Of a DNA stretch of 64,000 nt, positions 1-10,816 are shown piece after piece (position 1 is the stretch's first letter; every line of letters starts with the position of its first letter). Made by a program: the position numbers and the translations under genes. Source of the stretch: Amborella trichopoda (Eukaryota > Streptophyta > Magnoliopsida > Amborellales > Amborellaceae); contig NW_006499431.1 in NCBI RefSeq assembly GCF_000471905.2, forward strand, positions 410,468 through 474,467. The letters are read 5' to 3'. The notes beneath the pieces were generated by a model. That model worked only from the letters and a program-made list of their open reading frames with translations. It was not told the origin of the DNA and did no database searches.

Positions 1-92
1 TTATTATATATAGAATATATAATATATAATATATTATATATTATATTATAATATATTATATTATAATATATTATATTATTTTATGTAATATA
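1..92. repeat. AT-only low-complexity stretch
   Basis: The first ~90 bases are almost pure A/T made of TATAT/ATATTATAT words. No gene signal is visible. Confidence 0.8.
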
Positions 93-109
93 AGATATTT
101 ACCATATAT

Positions 110-272
110 CCCAAGAGTTATCAAACATAGAAACTATGGACTTATTAACTTCCCAGGGAGGTTATCAAACAAAGAAGCCATTAACTTCTTAAGTAACTTC
201 TAATTTAGAGTTCTTCACTAACTTCCAATTTCTAGTTCATATTCTTGCTTCCTGTTATCAAACAGGCCCTAA
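110..272. mobile_element. Possible MITE end (GGGCCTGTTTGAT-type terminus)
   Basis: The word TTATCAAACA occurs three times, and the segment ends in ATCAAACAGGCCCT, the reverse complement of the AGGGCCTGTTTGAT terminus common on plant DNA-transposon MITEs. The opposite end is not visible, so the type and limits are uncertain. Confidence 0.3.
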
Positions 273-929
273 GTGAGCTTCTGGCAAGCAACATTTCCCA
301 CTCTTACACTTGCTTCCACTCCCAAAAATAATGATTTGAACCCTTGTCCTCTCTCATACATATGGGTTTCTTATCATTGTAGCAAAGCCCAATTGACCCT
401 GATCATTGCTTTGTCATTTTATTCTAGTTGCCTGTTAAGTCCCTTTTTGTGTATGTGCACATTCTCTAGAGACAAATTATGAATCACAAGAAAAGGAGCA
501 ATTTGCATGATATTTGAACTTTGTGGATGAACTGATTCTTTCACCACCATTTGAGGGAGAATATTGCAGATCATAGTGGCATTTTATCTTTCTTTGAATT
601 ATATAACTTGTATCCCTATTGTGTGTTCTCAATGTATATCATTATGTACTCTGAAGGAACTTATTTAATCATGGATATATCCAAAGGCTATTTATGTCAC
701 AAGGCACCGTAATTTGTCATTATATGATATGTCATGGAAACGTGATGAAGGATGCATATTCTGTTAAATCTTTTGCAGCCCAGCAGTATTCTCCCTCTCA
801 CTCTCCAATTTCCTTCCTGGAATGAATATAAGATCTTGACACTTTGCACTTATTAAATGACTTGAAACCTGGTTCCAATGCCTGTACAAAACACAAAAAC
901 TAGAGTGCCATTTATACCATACTACTGAC

Positions 930-1440
930 ATTGTATGTGTGATGGGACTTGTCCGAGTCTACATGGACTCGAGCAAGTAACTGCCCAGTAACCCCAAATT
1001 TTGTGTACAACTCAGGGTATATAAAAAATAATAATAATAACAAAAACAATTTAAAAATGTCAAAAATCTAGAAATATGGGATAATTTTTTATAGCATTTG
1101 GATGTTTTTCGCAAAGAATGGTGAGTGTTTTTGCCGTAATCCCTATTTTTGTATTTTTATTTATTTTAAAAAATGTCCCAAACTGTAAATGAGTTTGTTT
1201 TTTTTTAAAAAAAATCTAATTTTCTCTACTTTTTTAAGCTTAATTTTAAATTTTTAAAGTTCTTTTTGGTTTTATTTTACTTTTTTCTACCTTTTTTTAT
1301 TTTTCAAAAATTTTCCCTTCTTTAAAAAATTTTATTTAGGGCCTTCAGCCTTGTGCAGGACTCGGCTGAGTAACTCAATTTGGCCAAGAGCCGAGTCCCT
1401 TGGTTGAGGCGAGCCCCAGCATGCTGGTGTGATCTAAAGA
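930..1440. repeat. ACTCG/CGAGT-rich decayed repeat
   Basis: Clusters of GGACTCGGCTGAG, CCGAGTC and GACTCGAGC flank an A/T-rich core. The same vocabulary occurs at 61320-61400 and inside the hAT elements at 27.7 and 45.8 kb, so this is probably a degenerate member of that family. No clear ends or target duplication were found. Confidence 0.35.
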
Positions 1441-1669
1441 TTATCAACCAAAAAACCATGATCACTACTATGCCTCAAGAGGACATGCAACTTGAGCAAA
1501 GTTGACAATTCAACTTGAGGGGCTGATTGTATATTGTACCCTATGTATTGCCCTTATTTCTCTCTTTTCTCATACTTGATGGTTTTATGCTCTGACCACA
1601 AGTATATTGTAGATTTTTTTTGTGCAGTATTATCAATCTCCCTTGCCCTGCCTCATGCACACTTCATCT

Positions 1670-1765
1670 CTAAAGCAATCTGACCTCTATTCGTATAATA
1701 TGCATTTTCAGCTCTTCGCTAAAGCAATCTGACCTCTATTCGTATAATATGCATTTTCAGCTCTT
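1670..1765. repeat. 49-bp tandem duplication
   Basis: Two nearly identical 49-bp units begin with CTAAAGCAATCTGACC at 1670 and 1719. The near-perfect identity suggests a recent local duplication or an assembly collapse/expansion. Confidence 0.85.
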
Positions 1766-2248
1766 GTTTCTTCAAGGACGTGATTTGTTTGGTCAGCTTG
1801 TTAATGAGTATGGGTTCGAGGCAACACATATTTCTTTTTCTTACAAGTAATAAGAGAGCGCATGGCATGCTTCTAAATGACATTACTTATGGAATTTTCC
1901 TTTTTCTAGAGAGAACATGTTTCTTTGATGGCTACGTAGTTCATGTAGGTGATGCACAGACAATCACAGTTATATTTTTGGCTTGTCTTCATTTCCGGCT
2001 GGAGTTATTGAGTGCAAGTTTAAGTTTCTGATTATAGAATCTTTAATTTTTTTAACCTTTAAGAAAATAGAACAATCTATCAACAGTATCATATTTATCG
2101 ATGAATGGTATATCAATTGCTCCTCTGGCTTCAGATGTTGATATCTGTTCATTTTGGATTAAATTGACTTCATATTCGCTCATGGGTTTTTTCTTGTTTC
2201 TTAACTTACACGTAATAAAGGCTGACATGAATTCAATTATCTGGACAG

Positions 2249-2298
2249 AGCAATTGGTGGAGCTAAACAGAGAGTTTGATGCTGTGATTGCACTTGAG
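2249..2298 (+). CDS. COQ3: COQ3 exon A (first visible)
   Basis: This 50-bp exon encodes QLVELNREFDAVIALE. The acceptor is CTGGACAG at 2241-2248 (AG at 2249-2250 is an alternative), and the donor is GAG|GTATAC. The upstream exon must end in phase 1 if the first acceptor is used. Confidence 0.8.
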
Positions 2299-5200
2299 GT
2301 ATACTTCAAGTAAGGATTGTCAGTCTATATCATCTTTATTTTTCGGGCTTATACTATGGTGGATAAACCAAATTTATTCTCATATTTTCATTTTTTTTTT
2401 TTAAGAAAATGCTTTTGTCATCATGAAACACCATATAGTTGCCTGTTAGGATTTGTATGTTGTTTATGCAATTGATTTCAATAAATGATTACATTATCCA
2501 TTCGGCAGTTAATCATCCATATGTGGTAATCATCTTTGTTGCCATATGCCTTTGTTGGACAAATTTCTACCATTGGTTTAGTTTCACTGTCTGATGTAAT
2601 ATGTCAGACAATGATCACACATTTTCTCCCTTTTCTTGTTTGCAAAATAAGCAGGGTCATTCGAAGTTTGAACGTTTTGATGGTCGGCTTATGCCATCCA
2701 TTGAAATTCCACAATATATCATTGAAATTTTCATGATAATAAAGTTCCTCTGAAAAAGATCCTCCTATTTTAGAGCAAAGTGGTTTGCTCTTCAACTAGT
2801 GTGTCAACTCTCCACTGTTTTGGTTGAGATGAACCATTGTAAAGTACACAAGCAGAAGGTTCTTGTCCATTGACTACCTGGTCTGCACAAAAGATTACTC
2901 ATCATCTTCAAGCAGTAGGTGACCTTAGGTGAATATGTGAATCTCCACTGTTCTGTGAAAATACTGATTTCAGTCGCCTTATGATGCACTATTTTCGTAT
3001 CCAGCACTTCTACCAGGCTAGCATATCATAGGGAAACTACCTAAGCTGGTCCGCAAAGACTAATGAGTCCTCCCTATTGATACTATCAAAATTATGTTGA
3101 GTACCTTGCTTTGGGGTCAACTAGGACTTCTACCCCATCTATTGCATAGTGCTTTTAGTTCCTCTACAGACAAGGCTAGTTTTGACCTTGCATGATTAGT
3201 ATTTTTATATGGTTAGCAGCTATTTTCAATAGCAGCGATAGGTGGTCAGGTCGGACATGGGCAGGCCCTAGCCCGTTTCTGACTTGACCAGCTAATCTGG
3301 CCCAGCCCAGCCTAATTTATGTCGGACCCGTCAGGTTAGGCCCAAACATGGTCTGTCATGATAAATTCAGCCCAGGCCGTATCCTGAACTGGCTTGACTT
3401 AGGCGTGTTCTGGCTCTGCTTGGTCGATTGGCTACTCTGCATAATATAAAAGTAGTTTATAAACTAATGCTGACCTTGGTGATAGCTTGCTAATTTTAGA
3501 GGCTAGATTATGGTTGTTGGAAACACCTATGATTCATAATCGTTTTAGGACTCGGACTCTCATTATAGCATGTTTCAGGCGATTCCTATAGTCGGAATAG
3601 TCGTTCGTCGTACGTACAATGCAAATCACTTGCTGCGTGGTTCCCACTATATCGGAATCGCCATCCAATAAAATAGGAATCGATGTGTCCTATCTTTTTG
3701 GAATCGGTATCCCATCAATTTGAAACGAGTTTCTTGCCTTTCTAGAATCGCGATGTGATAAAATAGGAATCGTGATTCCTATATTGTTGGAATTATTGTC
3801 CTATCGATTTGGATTTGCGATCCTTACCTTTCAAGAATCACGTACCAATCCATTCGGTACCATGCCAAAAGTTTTGAGTGAGAAGATTTAAAGTTTTATA
3901 TTATTTTTAAGCTTGAATTCTAGACTCTATATATTGATTACAATTACCCAAGGGTCCAATATTATTCGGATTGATGTCTTTGACAGCCCTCCTCTAACAA
4001 TGGTCACGGAGTATTGAGTGCCCTTGAACGTACCTCTCCACAACTAGAACAAGGTCAAACTCCCTTATATATCTACTTTCTTGGAGTTTCTAGAGCTCCA
4101 AATAAACATTATGTCATATGTGTTTCTCATGCTTATTTTGAGGACAATGAGGAACTGCATCTTCTTACTAGAAAATTAAGATGTGGACCTCGAGCTCTTA
4201 AAGCACCATATTCTTCAATGCTTTATCGAAAAACCCTTTCAACATCGGGGTCCATCGAATGTGAAAAACCAAACCTATATGTTTTGTGTTTTTCGGATCT
4301 TTTGATGATCAAAGAAAGATATGCATCTTCTCACATGAAAATGAGTCTCCGTGATTTGGACCTCAATCTCCTAGAGAGCCATGTGCTTAGATATTTTATT
4401 GAGAAACCCTTTTAACATTGGGGTCCATCAAAAGTGAAACGATTTCTAATTTTGTGAGCAGGGTGATGAATTGCTTAAGTACTAACCGAGAACACCTGCA
4501 TGGCTCAAGTTGAAAGTTGGAGATTCTGGTTGACGCTTGCCTGCAAAGGGCATTGCTATCATACTTTGCTAATAAATCAATAAATCTAGATATTTGCATT
4601 TGAATCCTGTTTTCGTGTTATTACAACTTCAACTCCATGTTGATCAAAAAATTGTTCAGAGCATCTATGACACCCAGGTTTTGATTTTGTGGGTCTAAGT
4701 TCCAAAAAAATCCATGACATGTACATAAGGAGAACACAATAGAACTTTTAATCAAAGACCAAGTGTACTGACATGTAAAGTCTTTTGGATAGTTGTCATG
4801 TTAGGGAGTATATTGATAGTTGACTTTTTTGCTAATGCCCAACATATGTGTTTTATCTCGAGCTGAGTTGGAAGCAGCTAGCCACCTTCTTATTCACTGT
4901 ATGCATGCTATCACCATATGGAGTATGTTCTTAATCTCTTAGGCATGCAAATTGTTGACCCCAGCTAAATTTTCATGGATGTTAACGGGGTAATCCATGA
5001 CCAGCAGGCATGGATGGGAATTTTAGAGATAAAAAGGTAGGAATCTTAAAAGCTTTTCAGTTCCACTAAGGATAGGTGATTCTACTTTAGCCAAGCCTTG
5101 TGCATTTCTTACAGGTCTATGGATCTGGCCCTCCCCTTCAAGATGTCTATTAGTAGTAGAGGGGGATTGTCGCAACATCATCATATGGTTTCGTAAAGAT

Positions 5201-8200
5201 TCCTATATTCCATGGACATTGGCTATGATTTTTTGTGAAATTTTTTATATTTGTAATGTGCATATTCTTAGGAGAACTAGCCAATATGCTGATACCCTTG
5301 CAATGAAGGGGTTCTTTGAGAATCACTCTATTTCAATGTTGGAATCTTGACCCTTGACATGTTGTCTTGACATCTCTTGAACTTGTTTTTTGTTTTTTAT
5401 TCTTTGTACTTCTATTTCAATGATGAATTCTTTTGTGAAAGATAAAAAAGAAAAAGTATTGTACCTAGGCCCCTTCGATTTTGGCTGGATCAGAATTCCC
5501 TTTGGAGCTGCCATAAAAAATCGGTGGGTTTATTTCTACCGGCTTATGTGTTGGGCCTTCGTTGTCTGTGGCCTAAGGATGGTTTGCTGCTGGCTATCTA
5601 GGTCAACACTGAAGTTATCCCAGAACTACTTTTTCACTGAGGCTCAGATTGTCATTCTGGTCTTATTCCTATTCTTCAGCTATGCTATGCTGTGGTGTTT
5701 GTGGTCTAAGGACTGCCTTTTTCTTTCTAACCAGAAGTACCGTGGGATAGGTGGAAGGCCTAGACATCAGGAGGCTGTGCGAAAGTTTGGGCTTGGAGGG
5801 GAGAACCCTTGTGAGAACAGGTCTTCAATTGAGCCCAGGATTGCCCCCTCGAACTAGAACAGTTGTTGAGTGTTAACGGCCTCCATGATTGAAATCCTTT
5901 ATGTGGTGCATGATCATAATTCCATGTCAAACTATCTACATTATGATACAATCGGTTTTTCTTATTATTTGTTGAAATTAAAATGGCCATTATCTATTTT
6001 TCATATTGATTTGCACCTGAAGTTAAAAAGAGAAGTTGTGTATAAAACATTTTCACAGGATCTTCACCACTACCAGTTCCGAGAATGCTTTCCATTTTTG
6101 CACGACGAAATCTGTCTTATGTAAGTTGTTTATTCTCATTTCCAGGTGATTGAGCATGTAGCAAATCCCTCTGAATTCTGCCAGTCATTGGCAGCACTAA
6201 CTGCTGCCAATGGAGCTACGGTAATTTCTACCATCAATCGGTCTATGAGAGCATATGCTGCAGCCATTGTAGCAGCAGAATACATCCTGCGTTGGGTATG
6301 TTCTTAAATAGCTTAATTTCTTGAAAACTAACTTTTGGCTTTGTTGTGATCTGAGCTTCCTCCTTTATTGTTTATGTAGTTGGCAACAGTTGATCTTTTA
6401 ACATGTTTTAATAATAATAAATATTTACCATTGACAAACTTGATTCCATATTGATTTGAAATTGGAACTTATCATGGCACATGAACAACCTCTTCATCTG
6501 TACAAGAATAATGCATAATTGAAAAAGTTCTTTCTATTAGAAATATCAACTTGCAATACTTAGTTATTGAGGCTTTCAGGATTGTTCAACAATTCATGGT
6601 GAACCTGTTTAAATTAGTTTCGGATTATAAAATTCCATTTGGCAAGCATTCTTCTGAAGTTCTAGAAGCTCTGGTATGGAGCAATTGATAAGGATCTAAA
6701 GAAATGTTGTGATCTTGTATCTCGTGATGCATTTCAATGCAAAATAGAAGATACTGGTTTCTAACCTAGTGGAAATGCAGTAGCATAACCAGATCATTGG
6801 CAGAAGGAATATGAAAAGCTACTAATATTTCATCTTGCCTAATGATTGTTCTCTAGTGTCGAAAAGGTATTGGTGAAATAGTAGAGGATATCCAAAGTAC
6901 ATTAACATATACGTCGATACATGTGAATGATTTCCTTAGAAAGTCTGCTGATTTGAGTTTTTTGGGAGTAATTACTTGAAATGGTCACCTTCCCTGTGAT
7001 TTTAATCATAGCATTTTTCTAAGTTAAACCTTCCCATACAAGACTTCCAATTGAAAAAAAATCACCATCGTAAACTGATTTTTCTATATGCAGTCAATGA
7101 TATGATCCTCTTAGCCTCCAAAGGCGGTTGCTTCCCCCCTCCCCCAACCAACAAAAAAACACCAAAGATAAATACATAATACAACCCTGCAATATTCAAG
7201 TTCAATCCCTAGTTGTTGGAGGCATGAGCGGGATTGGTTCAAGGAATGCCAAAACGTGGATTGGCATCCGTACATTCAACAAGTTGAGGAGCTAGATCCT
7301 AAGGTTCTTGGGAGTAAGATCCCATGTCACTAGGATTGTGGCCTTGACTTGGAGGGTCTAAGCGCCACTATACATGAAACGATATCACTTAATAGTATAT
7401 GATAAAATTAGGATTGAGCAAATGCCCGTTCAATCCATTATTATACACCTTAGCTTATAACCAATGTCATAGTTATAGTTCTCTAATTTACTGCAATAAC
7501 ACGGTCTAATAATATCATAAATTAGCGTTTCTACGATATTAGATTATAGGTTTTTAATACTATAATTCTAGTATACCACAAAGTGATATGCACCATAGGT
7601 TAACATATTCTAAAGAAATAAATTTATACTACCAAGGAGAGGACTAGTAGTTCAATTAATAGTATAGCTCTTTTGCTTGTAGGGATCCTACAAGCATGTA
7701 TACCGAGATCCCATTTTATAGGGAGCATGATCCCTATTTCTCTAAAACCAGCTCCCTATGTGATCCCTTAGAGAAACTGCAGGATCGAGTTCCGAAGATG
7801 GGACCGTGGCCTTACCTCCAAGGTTCCTGCAACTATGGTTCAATCGCACTTCATTTCACAAGGTCACCGGAGTAATGAAACTTGAAGTCGACATGCTTGC
7901 CCTAATCATGGAACAGAAATTTTGTCAATGCAATGAAGGACTATTTTAGAGTATCTTTATCATCGAAAGTCTGGCAACCAACCCAAAGATATAGAGAGCT
8001 TATTCTTGTTCTTTGTATCTCCCTATAAGAAAGCTCTTTGGAAATTGTTCTATCCTTTTGACAACTGATGCTCACATCTTGAATAATGACATGGAGCACC
8101 CTAGTAAGTTTGATAATGTTTGCTGTATAACGATAGATATCTTGATAACATGTTTCCAGTTTGCTTTCAAAACATTCCACCACTCGATCCATTGTTTTTT

Positions 8201-10381
8201 CGTTCAGTTTTCCTATACATAGGGACAGAATCATGTATTCAGTTGGTAGTGTATCGACCCCACACTTAGCCTTCTAGCTAATGCTTGCACCTTTTGTTGG
8301 CTCATTGCGATGGCCAACAAATTTTTTTTAGCCATATTGACTTTAAAGTCCAACGCCCCCTCAAAACATTTGAGGAAAGGCCACATGTTGTATACTTGTT
8401 CTTGGACTGATGACCGGTCCCTGAGGAGTAACCCCAAAGTCTTGGATCAGCCCCATCAAATGGATACTTGTGACTTGTGAGCGTCCTGCTAAGCAGCTCA
8501 CCAACTATAGAGAAAAGAAAGGGCAACAATGAGTTGCCCTGTCTTATCCATTATGAGCTTGGAAAGTAACTAAATGTTGTATCATTTATAATACTAAAAA
8601 GGAGCTAATAAAAGACAACCTTGAGCCCATCTTCCAGCTGTTTCTGGAGCACATTGTTTGCAAACGTTTGATCCAACACCTTCCAATCATTATGATCATA
8701 GGAATTTTCTGAATCTACGCTGCATATAGCCCTTAAATCCTTGTCTCTGTGATGGGTATTTATAATTTCATGGGCTATAAGCGCCCCACCCAATATTTGA
8801 CACACTTTACATGAGCACCTTTCTGGGGAAGAAAGCACTTGATTTAGGCAAAACTTTTTGAGCTTTACTGCATCTTTGATCTTTGGTATTCGAGAGATTA
8901 GGTTTGCATATGTACCTTTTTGAATGGTTCCTCTTTCGGGACCAAGAAGACTTGTTTTGAGGGCCTCTCACCAATCACTTCGAAGAAAATTTGAAAGATA
9001 ACAGTTGGGAAACCATCAATGCCCGGTGCTCTGTCATGGTTAAGATTGAAAATTGCCTTTTTTATTTCCTCCATTTCAAAAGGTTAACTCATCCAATCTG
9101 CTGCAAGCTTTAAGAAGATATTTTTTCCACTATGCCTGAAGTTCATTGCTTGTAGAAGAAGATGGTGTTTTGATCTCCTTTGTTAGTCATCGTACTCTTG
9201 ATCTTTGCCTCAAGGAAATTTTCTCTTGCTTAGGAAGCTTCTGTTATGTTTGTTGGGCCTCTTTTCTTTCAAGGATATGAGCGGGAAACAAATCATCATT
9301 TTCTTCCTCCTGGGCGAACTCCTGAAGTTTTATTAATGATGTACCCCGTTCAATGTTGCCAGTCTGCTGTAAACCAGCTTCTTCCAATGCTTGAGTTTCT
9401 CCTCCAAGAGTTGTTTTTTTCTCATTGAATTTGAATTCTGCTCACCCTGAGACATGAAAAGGCTTCAACCATTCTGATCTTCCTGTAACCAAATTCGTTC
9501 AAAAATGGGTTTGGGGCCATTCAGGATGATATTCATGTCTAGTTGGCTAGGGTAGGGTCTGGTTTAGGTTTTGGTGGTCAAAGAAATGGAGGCCTGGATA
9601 CTTTGTTTGCCAGTCTTGGGGTACATGGAATTGGCTTAATTGTGTGAGTGTGGGGTGTGCTTGATGTTTAGACCATGTGAAATCAGCTCCATTCAAATTG
9701 ATACCGGTGATTCCATGTGGGCGATAAAGTTTGAGAAGCCCACCGTGCTTATTGAGATTCTGCCAATCCTGTTCTCTTCACATACCCATGAGTAACACTG
9801 GAATTTCCTCCAAAGGCACCATGGGAAGGGGAGCTGATGTTTGATGCTATCAACTGTGACCAAACGAATTCTCTGAGAAGTGGCTGATTGGGGCCATATA
9901 CAGCTTTGAACACCATCTTGAAAAGCAGATAGAAACCAAGAATGGTGTTTTCTTTTACAAGAACAGTTGCGCCCAAAGGAACCTAACCCCCGCCCAATGC
10001 ACATTGAGCAGGGAGAGCAGTGCACTCGACTGGGTTTCTACCGATTTAACTTTGTTATGGTGCAGGGTTGCCTTATTTTATTTCTGACTCATGATTATTT
10101 GATCTGTTCTGATTTGTTGCCTGGACATTTCTACCCCATGTTTCTTTGATTGTTCCGGTGTAGGGTTGCGTGATTTTACTTGGTGTGGAGTGCCCTAATT
10201 TTATTTCTATATGCTCCATTGGGAGCAACTTGATATGGAATTTTCACCTCTATCTTTGGGTTCTAGTCCGAACAAAATTGAACATGGAATCCTTTTTTTT
10301 TTCTGTGGGAAATTTACAAATAAATTCTTTTTTTATATTTAAAAATGATCCCATCTCAAAGTATCACTATGGGTTGTGAGG

Positions 10382-10434
<53 letters not shown>

Positions 10435-10764
10435 TATATATCACTACTACTAGTACGTACGTACCTACTACACAGTAACATAGTAGTAAGTAAGTAGTNN
10501 NNNNNNNNNNNNNNNNNNNNNNNNNNNNNNNNNNNNNNNNNNNNNNNNNNNNNNNNNNNNNNNNNNNNNNNNNNNNNNNNNNNNNNNNNNNNNNNNNNNN
10601 NNNNNNNNNNNNNNNNNNNNNNNNNNNNNNNNNNNNNNNNNNNNNNNNNNNNNNNNNNNNNNNNNNNNNNNNTTTGTTGGTAAGTTACTAAAATTACTTT
10701 TTTACTTTATTTAAAATTAAGTATACCCTACTCTCTAAGTATCTACTATGGGTTGGTGTACGGA

Positions 10765-10816
<52 letters not shown>

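Larger units (their letters stand above)
273..2248. other. Non-coding, upstream intron or flank of COQ3
   Basis: I looked for the upstream COQ3 exons (the DxGCGGG S-adenosylmethionine-binding motif and its surroundings) and did not find them here, so this is probably intron, with the 5' exons left of the window. It is AT-rich, with poly-T runs at 1195-1345, an ACTCG-rich patch at about 930-1440 and a tandem duplication at 1670-1765. Confidence 0.5.

Noticed and set aside
1780-2031. Possible upstream COQ3 exon
   Set aside because: The translation shows no similarity to the SAM-binding region and no fitting acceptor/donor pair was found.
5390-5857. 155-codon open frame on the + strand
   Set aside because: Begins in the 3' end of a LINE fragment, hydrophobic and low in family-like motifs, inside a COQ3 intron. 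No splice-compatible context was seen.
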